30,044 nucleotides of DNA from a virus: the IMG/VR virus record IMGVR_UViG_3300047328_000006, positions 1 through 30,044 of that record; one strand, written 5' to 3'. Every line of letters begins with the position of its first letter. The first letter of the stretch is position 1. Positions 21,810-28,962 of this stretch are shown here, piece after piece. The position numbers and the translations under genes were made by a program. The notes under the pieces are model-generated. The model had not been told where the DNA came from, did not search any database, and was given only the letters and a program-made list of their open reading frames with translations.

Positions 21810-22511
21810 TTATTCTCCGATGACCGCCTCTAACGGCGACGCGGCCGCGCGGATCGCCGCGCGTAGGTCCTGAAGTACGGCAAAGACGTGCTCGGCTTTC
21901 TCGGGGTGCTTCGCGCGCAGGTACGCAAGCTTGGTCGGGTTCTCTTCGAGATAGGCCGTGCAATTCCAGCAGTCGAAGCTAGTCGCCATCGACTCGTAAG
22001 TAGGCGGAAGTTCGGCGTCCACGCTGCGGAGGTACGCGTAGACTTCGGCGTCGGTCCAGCCCGCGAGCGGGTACTCATAGCGGATGCCGTCGGAAACTTC
22101 GCCGTCTCTCAGGGGCCCTTTCAGGCGGTCCGCGTCTTTCTGGCCACGAATGATAGTGGTGGCGCCGAGCGCGATCGTCGCGGCATGCAGCGGCGCCCAC
22201 AGCGAACGGCCGCAGCAGTCATACCGCGACTGAAACTTGTACCGTGTCGCGCCCCCGACCAGGTTGCCGAGCTGTGTCGACGCGGCGGGAACCACGTCGG
22301 CCGGATAGCCAAATTCCGGAATCGACTGCGCGGACCTGAGCACAATGAAGCGCGGCACCATCGTCGCCACACGCCGCATGTACGCTTCGATCTCGGGCAG
22401 CGGTTCCGCGGGGCTACACCATAGGACGGTGATGTCGGGCCAGCGATGCCTGTTCAGGTACAGACACGCGAGCGAGTCTTTCCCGCCGCTAAACTGCAAA
22501 ACGGTCGTCAA
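21810..22511 (-). CDS. PP-loop sulfonucleotide reductase-like enzyme with Fe-S cysteine pattern
   Basis: 233 residues from TTG 22511, overlapping the previous stop (TTGA). FSGGKDS at 7-13 is the PP-loop of the PAPS reductase/ATP pyrophosphatase family. Cysteines C99-C100 and C181-x2-C184 give CC-X80-CXXC, the pattern that binds a [4Fe-4S] cluster in APS reductases. The catalytic C-terminal ECGLH-type motif of sulfonucleotide reductases is absent, so it may adenylate or thiolate another substrate, as in DndC-like or tRNA-thiolation enzymes. It lies inside the virion operon. Known phage homologues are usually named PAPS reductase. Confidence 0.8.
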   Translation of the reverse strand: MTTVLQFSGGKDSLACLYLNRHRWPDITVLWCSPAEPLPEIEAYMRRVATMVPRFIVLRSAQSIPEFGYPADVVPAASTQLGNLVGGATRYKFQSRYDCCGRSLWAPLHAATIALGATTIIRGQKDADRLKGPLRDGEVSDGIRYEYPLAGWTDAEVYAYLRSVDAELPPTYESMATSFDCWNCTAYLEENPTKLAYLRAKHPEKAEHVFAVLQDLRAAIRAAASPLEAVIGE

Positions 22512-23440
22512 AAGAAGGCCGCGCCCGCAGAGATACCCGCCGCGCCGAGCCCGAAAAGGCCTTGCATCTGGTTGTTGTAGTCGCCTACCTGCTGCCCGTA
22601 GAGCTGCTGCGCGTACTGGCCCTGCGCCTGCGCGGCCGCGAACGTCGGGGCGGCCTGCGCGTTGCCCGGGGCATAGGTCGAGAACGTCGGCGCGGTGACC
22701 TGAGCGCCCGTGCGGAGCGCGTTTAGTTCGTTGAGCGGCAGAGAGCGCAAGTAGGCCTGCTCTTGAATGCCCTGCTGCCGACTCTGGTTGCCAAACTGGT
22801 TCGCCGCAAGCTGCTGATTGAAGGCCTGCGCATTCGCGCGCGAGGACAGGTCGAAGAGCCGTGACTGCTCCTGCCCGCCCGCGAGAATCGCTTGCATTTC
22901 GGCGTCATTGCGCTGGCGGCCCAGGTCGTCCTGAGCGCGCATCCACGCTTCAGAGCCCGGCGTTAGGCCCTGGTTAAGCAGCTGCTGGTTAAGCGACTCC
23001 TGCTGTCGGTTGAAGTCCGTGTTGTAGCGGGACATTACCGCTTGCTGGACTTTGTCGCGGTCGGCGCTGAAGTCGTTCGCGCCCGGGAGCGCCTGAACCT
23101 GCGGGGCGCCCTGAATCTGCGGCACGCCCGACAACGAGAACGGCGTCGACATGGCGTCCGAGACTCGGTCGAAGCCCTGGTTTTGCAGGCTCGACAGACT
23201 CAGGCTCGTCTGGTTCTGCGCGTCTAGTAGCCGCTGCTGCTCGGGCGACAACGAAATCGTCGACGTCCACGAGTTCTTGTCGTTGGGGTCCCGCTGCCAC
23301 GTCTCCGAGCCCCAGGGGGTAATCTGGTTAGGACGGCCGAGCTGCGCGTTGAGCTGCGCAACGGCGATATTGTCCTGGCCCTGCTGTTTCGCTGCGCCGA
23401 CGTAATCCGGCGCCGGGGGCGCCTTAGGCTTACTGCCCAT
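22508..23440 (-). CDS. Virion-associated protein, Gln/Asn-rich
   Basis: 310 residues, ATG 23440 overlapping the GNAT stop. MGSKPKAPPAPDYVGAAKQQ, then NQITPWGSETWQRDPNDKNS, is a typical start of podovirus virion proteins encoded near tail genes. Most of the rest is helical and Gln/Asn-rich (QQESLNQQLLNQGLTPGSEA), and the last 20 residues (GLFGLGAAGISAGAAFF) are hydrophobic, perhaps a membrane-interacting end. Likely ejected or internal virion component; not proven. Confidence 0.7.
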   Translation of the reverse strand: MGSKPKAPPAPDYVGAAKQQGQDNIAVAQLNAQLGRPNQITPWGSETWQRDPNDKNSWTSTISLSPEQQRLLDAQNQTSLSLSSLQNQGFDRVSDAMSTPFSLSGVPQIQGAPQVQALPGANDFSADRDKVQQAVMSRYNTDFNRQQESLNQQLLNQGLTPGSEAWMRAQDDLGRQRNDAEMQAILAGGQEQSRLFDLSSRANAQAFNQQLAANQFGNQSRQQGIQEQAYLRSLPLNELNALRTGAQVTAPTFSTYAPGNAQAAPTFAAAQAQGQYAQQLYGQQVGDYNNQMQGLFGLGAAGISAGAAFF

Positions 23441-23888
23441 GCTTGGCTAACTCCAATTTGTATTCGGTGCCCGAGGCCCGGAACCCGGCGCGCTTCAGGA
23501 AGTCGTCTAGGCCCCGCTCGGGCGCGACCGTCAGCGTTAGCTCATCGACCGCTTCGGTGCCGAGCGTCGTGAGAACGAGGCGCATCAGGCCGTAGGACAC
23601 GGACTTGCCGCGGTGCTCGGGGCGGACGTAGGCGACACCCTCGGAAGCAACGCGGCGACCGCTAAACGGATCGTCGATGATGTATCCCGTGGCGAAGCCG
23701 ACGATGGCCTCACCGTGCAGGACGACGAACACCCGCAGCGCGCCCGTGTCCCAGTAGTGCCGCACGAGATCGAAGTCGGGAGCGTAGGGCTGCCCCGGGT
23801 AAATCTCTTCGTGCGCCTCGCGGAACAGCGGCAACAGGTCAGGGAGCACGCGCTCCAAGTCGAGCAGCTGCGCGACGCGGTACTTCAA
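23430..23888 (-). CDS. GNAT family N-acetyltransferase
   Basis: 152 residues from TTG 23888, which overlaps the preceding stop as TTGA; the longer frame from 24005 has a non-conserved start. The fold is visible as FREAHEEIYPG, FVVLHGEAIVGFATGYIIDD, the acetyl-CoA loop YVRPEHRGKSVSYGLMRLVL (R/Q-x-x-G-K/A type), then LTLTVAPERGLDDFLKRAGF. Substrate unknown. GNAT genes recur in podovirus virion operons, where they may modify a virion or host protein; that role is inference. Confidence 0.85.
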   Translation of the reverse strand: MKYRVAQLLDLERVLPDLLPLFREAHEEIYPGQPYAPDFDLVRHYWDTGALRVFVVLHGEAIVGFATGYIIDDPFSGRRVASEGVAYVRPEHRGKSVSYGLMRLVLTTLGTEAVDELTLTVAPERGLDDFLKRAGFRASGTEYKLELAKHGQ

Positions 23889-25459
23889 AGCACGCCGCCC
23901 GGTTCGAACAAGTAGTCGATGGCCGAGAGCTGCACGGTGATACCGCGGCTCGCCGTCGCCATCCGGAAGGCCGCCGCGTAGCCCAGGCCGCCAATAAACT
24001 GCCACGTCTTATTGAGCGCGAGGCCCCCGCCCCATATGCCCGAATCCCAAAGCGCGCCGTCCCAAGTGCTCGACGACGACGGGACGAACGTCGGGACACC
24101 CGTGACGGTCGAATCGTCGTAGTCAAGATTGATGCCGTAAGTAATGCCCGGGCTGCCGTCCGTGTAGATGATCGGGCGGCACATAGTGAACCGCTTAAGG
24201 CGCCCCGGAGCGTCGAAGTAATCGAACGCCGTCTCTAGGTCGGTCGTGATGGTCGAGCCGTTGTCGTCATTGTTGAGCCACGACACGTTGACCGATGTGG
24301 CGCCACCCCAGTACAAATTGTCCCGAAAAACGCAGAAGCACGACGCGTTCCAATTCCGGAACTGGCACCACGCCCCCGTAATGGTGTTCATTACGTACTG
24401 CTCGATCTGCGTCGAGCTGATCGGCACGTTGAGAAGAAGCGCGTTTTCTTTGGGAAAGCTAACGCACTGCCAGCCGAAGTTGCCGCTGTACGTCGAAATC
24501 GCGAAGCTGATCGCCTGCTGAATCTTGTACGTCAGCGTCTGCTGAGTGTTCAGCACGACCGATTGCAAGAGCGACGAGACCGGCAAAAGCCCGTACTGGC
24601 AGATCAATAGAAGGTCGCCGCCGAACCGGCAGAAGGGGCGGCGCCCGACTACGCCACCGACGTAGTAGACGCCAACCAGCGTCCACGTGCTCGCGCTGCT
24701 CGGGTCTGTGCCCTTGTAGATCGCGACTTCGCCCTGGTCGGTGACCGCAACGAGGTGGTCGTCTAGCCCCTGGCCCGCGTCGATCGTCCAGGTGTCGATA
24801 CCGACGAGCGTGCCGCCGCGCTTGAACACGGGGCGCAAGTCGAAGAGCGAGGCCGCGCCGCCCGCGAGGCCCGCGGGGAGGTAATAGCACTCAAGCGTAT
24901 TCTTGCGGGTGAACCACAAGCGCGACTTGTGCGTGCCGACGTTGATGAATTCGGACGTATTGAACGACAGACCCGTAATCGCCGGAGTCGAGACGCCCGT
25001 GACCGCGGTCCAGTTCGTGCCGTCGTAATAGCGTGGCGAGTCTGCGCCGTTCACCATCACTAGGTACTTCACACCGCCCGTGGTCGTGAAGTTGAGATCC
25101 TGCCACCGGGCGTTAGACAGCCCCGACTGGACGGCCGCCCCGACCACGCCCGGCGTCGACGCGTCATAGATCGCAGTGCCAGACGCCGCAAATAGCTTCG
25201 ACGTCGTGTTGCCGTTGTACGGCGCCAACGTCTCGACGGCGGCCGCGAACCCGGTAACGGACGCCGTATAGCCCGGCCGCACGCCAATATAGGTCGTGTA
25301 CGGAAACCAGTTGATGAGCTTGACGGCATCCGTCGGCGGCATGCTGGCCAGCGCGTCGCGCGCGTTCCAGCCCCCGACGGGAGGCGGCCGAGATACGACT
25401 TTGCCTGCCTGCTGCGTGCGCTCGGGAGGCGTCGGCCGCTTGGTGCCTGCAATCCCCAC
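23885..25459 (-). CDS. Tail nozzle / stabilisation protein
   Basis: 524 residues from GTG 25459, three bases after the adaptor stop. N-terminal SRPPPVGGWNARDALASMPP, DAVKLINWFPYTTYIGVRPG resembles tail nozzle or P22 gp10-like proteins of podoviruses. The body consists of repeating beta segments (LAPYNGNTTSKLFAASGTAI; RYYDGTNWTAVTGV; KSRLWFTRKNTLECYYLPAG) like a beta-propeller. Encoded after the adaptor, as in T7-type tails. It probably completes the tail channel and contacts fibre. Confidence 0.8.
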   Translation of the reverse strand: MGIAGTKRPTPPERTQQAGKVVSRPPPVGGWNARDALASMPPTDAVKLINWFPYTTYIGVRPGYTASVTGFAAAVETLAPYNGNTTSKLFAASGTAIYDASTPGVVGAAVQSGLSNARWQDLNFTTTGGVKYLVMVNGADSPRYYDGTNWTAVTGVSTPAITGLSFNTSEFINVGTHKSRLWFTRKNTLECYYLPAGLAGGAASLFDLRPVFKRGGTLVGIDTWTIDAGQGLDDHLVAVTDQGEVAIYKGTDPSSASTWTLVGVYYVGGVVGRRPFCRFGGDLLLICQYGLLPVSSLLQSVVLNTQQTLTYKIQQAISFAISTYSGNFGWQCVSFPKENALLLNVPISSTQIEQYVMNTITGAWCQFRNWNASCFCVFRDNLYWGGATSVNVSWLNNDDNGSTITTDLETAFDYFDAPGRLKRFTMCRPIIYTDGSPGITYGINLDYDDSTVTGVPTFVPSSSSTWDGALWDSGIWGGGLALNKTWQFIGGLGYAAAFRMATASRGITVQLSAIDYLFEPGGVL

Positions 25460-25462
25460 GCG

Positions 25463-26173
25463 TCAGCGCGTCCAGCTTCCGGCCGGGACGAGAATGGCCG
25501 GGAAAATGTCGGTCTGGAACCCCTGAAGGTTCAGACGCGGCCGCGGCGCGTCGCGGTTCATTTCGTCGTGAAGCGCGACGTTGTACTTCTCGAAATCCTC
25601 GGCGTAGGTCAGTCCCTTGGCCTGCCGATAGCGCCATATGACACCGAGCGTAATAACCCGCTCGTCGATCAGCGCGACGTCGGTGTCGAGCGTCATCACC
25701 GTTTTGCCGGTGACGCCCGTCGAGTCCGTCGCCCAGTTCTTCGACTTCCACTCGAAAAAGACCGACTGCCCCGCGGGCGGAGCCGGCAGGAAATACAGGT
25801 TATTCTGGCGGATGCGGTACTGCTGCCACGGCCCCTGCATGAACTGGGCCTGAATCTGCTGCCACTCGGCGGGCGACTTCGGGCCGAAGACCGGGCGCCG
25901 CTGCGTGCGGTTCCACATCGTCTCGGTGAGGACGTAGTCGAAATCCGCGCCCGCAAGGGTCGTCATCGCCCCTTGCAGCTGCGCGGCGACCGTCGTGAAC
26001 GACGACTCTTTAGTGAGGTTCTGCCAGGTGAACGAAGCGGCCATTTCCTGGCCGGCTTCGTTGGCGAACCCCACGAGCTGCAAAATGTTCTGGTCCGGCG
26101 AACTGGCAGCGACACTCGGCAGCGGTAAGCCGAACCGCAGCGCCGCCGTCTGGACGATGGTCAGAAGTGACAC
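25463..26173 (-). CDS. Head-tail adaptor protein
   Basis: 236 residues from GTG 26173, directly after the previous stop. Helical N-terminal part (VQTAALRFGLPLPSVAASSP, NILQLVGFANEAGQEMAASF, TWQNLTKE), then a loop region YVLTETMWNRTQRRPVFGPK and a C-terminal part ITLGVIWRYRQAKGLTYAED, are the features of P22 gp4/T7 gp11-like adaptors. It forms a ring below the portal and joins it to the nozzle encoded next. Confidence 0.8.
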   Translation of the reverse strand: MSLLTIVQTAALRFGLPLPSVAASSPDQNILQLVGFANEAGQEMAASFTWQNLTKESSFTTVAAQLQGAMTTLAGADFDYVLTETMWNRTQRRPVFGPKSPAEWQQIQAQFMQGPWQQYRIRQNNLYFLPAPPAGQSVFFEWKSKNWATDSTGVTGKTVMTLDTDVALIDERVITLGVIWRYRQAKGLTYAEDFEKYNVALHDEMNRDAPRPRLNLQGFQTDIFPAILVPAGSWTR

Positions 26174-26767
26174 TTAGGCAGCCTTCGGCTTTTTGGCGGC
26201 TTCGAGCGCGGTCAGCCGTGCCTTAAGCTCGTTGATCAACGCTTCCTGATCGGCAAGGCGGGCTTTCGCGTCCGCCAGTTCGCGCGCGTTGATGCCCTTA
26301 TCCTTGGCTTCGTTGATCCAGTTGCGGGCGAGGTCCCGAAGGTATCGACCGTCGAGCCCAATCGGCGCGAGCTCGGAGTCGGGGCACTCGGCCAAATCCT
26401 CAATCGTGGTGTAACCGAGCGCGTGGAGCCGCAGGGCCTGTTCCTTGGTAAGCGCGGGCCACGTCTTTACCGGCGAGCCCTCGCGCGGCATCTCGTTGCC
26501 CTTCTTAAATTCGTCGTACTGCGCCGTGAACAGATTGACCCATTCCAGCGGGTACTCGTTCTTCAGTGCCTTCGAGCGGATCTGCGCAAGCCACTCTTCG
26601 GCGATCTTTTCGACGACGTCCTTAGACCCGTGCGGCGTGATGCACGCGAGCGTGACGACACGCGGGATGGGGCGGCCGGCAACCTCGGAGGCTTCGGCGT
26701 TAATGCCCTGCTCGCGCTCTTCAAAGCGAACATACGGAGGGCGCTTGTCGAAAACGTGGGGAATCAT
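26174..26767 (-). CDS. Phage structural protein with C-terminal coiled coil
   Basis: 197 residues. N terminus MIPHVFDKRPPYVRFEEREQ is followed by a proteobacterial-phage specific region (VVTLACITPHGSKDVVEKIA), a helix-hairpin-like block HALGYTTIEDLAECPDSELA and a long C-terminal coiled coil at about residues 160-195 (ELADAKARLADQEALINELK). Positioned between the capsid genes and the adaptor, so likely a structural, assembly or chaperone protein. No family name is certain. A terminator-like hairpin lies just upstream of it. Confidence 0.65.
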   Translation of the reverse strand: MIPHVFDKRPPYVRFEEREQGINAEASEVAGRPIPRVVTLACITPHGSKDVVEKIAEEWLAQIRSKALKNEYPLEWVNLFTAQYDEFKKGNEMPREGSPVKTWPALTKEQALRLHALGYTTIEDLAECPDSELAPIGLDGRYLRDLARNWINEAKDKGINARELADAKARLADQEALINELKARLTALEAAKKPKAA

Positions 26768-26800
26768 TCGGGGTTGTCCCTATCTATGATTTAAGAAAAC

Positions 26801-26823
26801 GGGGCGGCCTAAAACACCGCCCC
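26801..26823 (-). terminator. Rho-independent terminator after the capsid genes
   Basis: On the minus strand GGGGCGG pairs with CCGCCCC around a nine-base loop, followed by GTTTTCTTAAAT. It ends the block of capsid-associated genes and lies between genes at 26832 and 26767. If partly efficient it would keep capsid transcripts more abundant than tail transcripts. Confidence 0.75.
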
Positions 26824-26831
26824 GCGTCTGT

Positions 26832-27200
26832 TTAGGCAGACTGGAACGCAATGAACTGCGTCGGGGTGACGCAGATAAACACCGCAGTCGGCGTGGCCGT
26901 CGCGACGCTGTACGCGCCGTTGGTCGCCACTGCGTTAATCGCTGCACCGACCGGCGGGTAGACGGCGAGCGCGTTAGCGCCCGCATTCTGCACGACGATC
27001 ATATCGCCCGGGTTGCTCGGTGGCAGGATCGCCCCCGTGCTCGCCGCTACGGTCGTGAAGCGGTTGACGTCCGCCGGCAGCGGCAGAGCCGTTGCCTGCG
27101 TAGAGCCCGCCGCAGTGAGCCCGTTGGCGACGGTGCCGACGGTGGCCTGCGCCTGAAGCGCAGAGACCCCCGCCGTAACCAATCGACTCTGATTAGGCAT
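26832..27200 (-). CDS. Small capsid-associated protein
   Basis: 122 residues, ATG 27200 after GGGAGG. MPNQSRLVTAGVSALQAQAT, then an Ala/Thr-rich region with GDMIVVQNAGANALAVYPPV and TAVFICVTPTQFIAFQSA, predicts a small beta-sandwich. This pattern, an exposed beta domain coded right after the major capsid and decoration genes, fits a head decoration or head fibre protein. No firm family. Confidence 0.6.
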   Translation of the reverse strand: MPNQSRLVTAGVSALQAQATVGTVANGLTAAGSTQATALPLPADVNRFTTVAASTGAILPPSNPGDMIVVQNAGANALAVYPPVGAAINAVATNGAYSVATATPTAVFICVTPTQFIAFQSA

Positions 27201-27212
27201 AGCGCCTCCCTA

Positions 27213-27926
27213 TTAGGTGATGGCGCCCTGCACGAACGGCCGCGAGATGACCGCGACACCGAGACCCGTAAAGGTCCCCGTGATCGTCACCGAACCGGTC
27301 GCCGTGGCAGTCTTGTCGAACGTGCCGACCGCCGAGCCCATGTACGCGCGCTTGCCATCCGGGTCGAGCCCAGCGACAACCGTGGACGCAGGCACGCCCG
27401 TGCCCGACAGTGCGAGACCCAGCACGAAGCCGTCGTAGCCCTTCGGGAAGTACAGCGTGCCCGACCCGGTCTGCGTGCTCGCAGTGCCAGTCACGGTAGC
27501 CGTCGCCGCCTTGCGGTTGCGGGTGCTGAGCAGCTGCTTGCCGGCCGAGTTCGTGCCCGCGATGCCCGCAGCCGCCACGCCGATCGCCGCATCCGCAGCC
27601 ACCGTCGCGTTGGTCGCGATCACCGCCGTGCCGCTGATCTGAATCCAGCCGTAGTTGCCGGACGCAATCGGCGCCATCGCCACGCCGAACGGAAAGCCCG
27701 TATTGGCCGTGTTGACGAGCAGTACGCCCGTATAGGTGTCATCGTACTGAACCAGCGAGCCCTTGACAATCGCAGCGTTAGACTTGATGTACAAGAACTC
27801 GCCGTAACCCCAGTACGGGTCGACGGCCGGAATCACTGCACCCAGCGGATGACGCTGGACCGTGTCGGGGGCAAACCAGTCGTTAAACGGCTGACTGCCA
27901 AGAACAGGAGAAAGTGAAGCAAACAT
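27213..27926 (-). CDS. Capsid decoration-like protein
   Basis: 237 residues, ATG 27926 preceded by AAGGGGGTAATACC. N-terminal half (NDWFAPDTVQRHPLGAVIPA; YWGYGEFLYIKSNAAIVKGS; LLVNTANTGFPFGVAMAPIA) is a compact beta domain; the second half contains Gly/Thr-rich sequence TATVTGTASTQTGSGTLYFP and SVTITGTFTGLGVAVISRPF. Comparable proteins follow the capsid gene in many podoviruses and are likely capsid surface proteins. Confidence 0.65.
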   Translation of the reverse strand: MFASLSPVLGSQPFNDWFAPDTVQRHPLGAVIPAVDPYWGYGEFLYIKSNAAIVKGSLVQYDDTYTGVLLVNTANTGFPFGVAMAPIASGNYGWIQISGTAVIATNATVAADAAIGVAAAGIAGTNSAGKQLLSTRNRKAATATVTGTASTQTGSGTLYFPKGYDGFVLGLALSGTGVPASTVVAGLDPDGKRAYMGSAVGTFDKTATATGSVTITGTFTGLGVAVISRPFVQGAIT

Positions 27927-27941
27927 TTTGGTATTACCCCC

Positions 27942-28940
27942 TTAAGCCTTCAGGACGCCCTGGAGCGACCGGTTCGAGCAAACAAGGTTGCCCATCCAGA
28001 GCACCGGCATCACGACGGCGTCCTGGTTAACCGACTTCAGCTCGTCCATCAGCGTCATGTTTGCGTCGCGATGACTGACCAGCTCCAGGTAATCCGTATT
28101 GACGAAGTACCCGTGAACCGCCGGGATGCCGCCGCTCGAATCGAAGAACACGTCGCTGTTCTTGTACTTGAGCGACACGAAGCCCGCATTGCCATCCGTC
28201 TCCGGGTTGCCGTTGTCACTCGTGTATCGCTTAATCGACGTCTGCGACTGCTCGAAGAACGTGTACAGGTCGTCACTCAGGACGATAAAGTCCGGAATGT
28301 CGGTGCCACGCGTCAGCTTGATGTACAGCGGCAGCATCAGCGACTCAATCGTCGACGGGCCGAGCGTCAGAGCCGAACCGCCCTGCAACGGCGCCGCCGC
28401 CGACTGCACGACGTTCTGCCAAAACGGATAGGTAGAACTGTTGATCTGCCCGACCGTGCCCGTGCCCGCGTCCGCGATGAGCGCCTGAAGGCCGTTGATC
28501 TGGTTCGCGGCCGTGCCGTCCGAATACAGGTCCGCGCTCAGGCCGTTCTTAAACGAGTTCATCGCATTACGAATCTTTGCCTTCGTAAAGTTGATGATTC
28601 GCGACTCGCCCATGTTCGTGCGCAGCTCGAGGCCCGACGCTGCGACGTTCACGGCCACCTGACGCCACGGAAATTCGGCCGCGGTCAGCACGTCGACCGC
28701 GTTGATGTTCAGCGTGTCGAAGCCGCTGTAACGCTGGTAGGTGCTGTTAGTCGCATACTCAAGCGGGGCGACAATCGAAAGGCCGCCGTCCTCGGTACGG
28801 AGCCGACCCTTGCTAGTCAGCCGGCGGAATAGAGCGTTGTGCTTGCTGACGTTGTCGGCAACCTCGCTCTCGTGCTTACGAAACGTCGTGGCAGCAAGTT
28901 CCGTCCACGCCGTAAAAAGTGAACTAATGCCAGCAGGCAT
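27942..28940 (-). CDS. Major capsid protein (HK97 fold)
   Basis: 332 residues, ATG 28940 after GGAG. The pattern NALFRRLTSKGRLRTEDGGL, PLEYATNSTYQRYSGFDTLN and TNMGESRIINFTKAKIRNAM, then LYSDGTAANQINGLQALIAD, TGTVGQINSSTYPFWQNVV and the C-terminal DAVVMPVLWMGNLVCSNRSL, is characteristic of a large family of phage major capsid proteins. The gene directly follows the scaffold-like gene in transcription order. It would assemble the head shell; length is normal for the family and no protease or pro-domain is visible. Confidence 0.88.
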   Translation of the reverse strand: MPAGISSLFTAWTELAATTFRKHESEVADNVSKHNALFRRLTSKGRLRTEDGGLSIVAPLEYATNSTYQRYSGFDTLNINAVDVLTAAEFPWRQVAVNVAASGLELRTNMGESRIINFTKAKIRNAMNSFKNGLSADLYSDGTAANQINGLQALIADAGTGTVGQINSSTYPFWQNVVQSAAAPLQGGSALTLGPSTIESLMLPLYIKLTRGTDIPDFIVLSDDLYTFFEQSQTSIKRYTSDNGNPETDGNAGFVSLKYKNSDVFFDSSGGIPAVHGYFVNTDYLELVSHRDANMTLMDELKSVNQDAVVMPVLWMGNLVCSNRSLQGVLKA

Positions 28941-28962
28941 AGTGCTAACTCCAAGTTAAGGT

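Noticed and set aside
19890-21833. 647-codon plus-strand frame opposite the internal virion gene
   Set aside because: Arg-rich shadow of a GC-rich gene with GC3 bias; the minus-strand frame has a virion-like sequence and overlaps its neighbours in the normal way.
28071-28832. 253-codon plus-strand frame opposite the capsid gene
   Set aside because: Shadow frame rich in Arg and Val; the minus strand encodes a clear major capsid protein.
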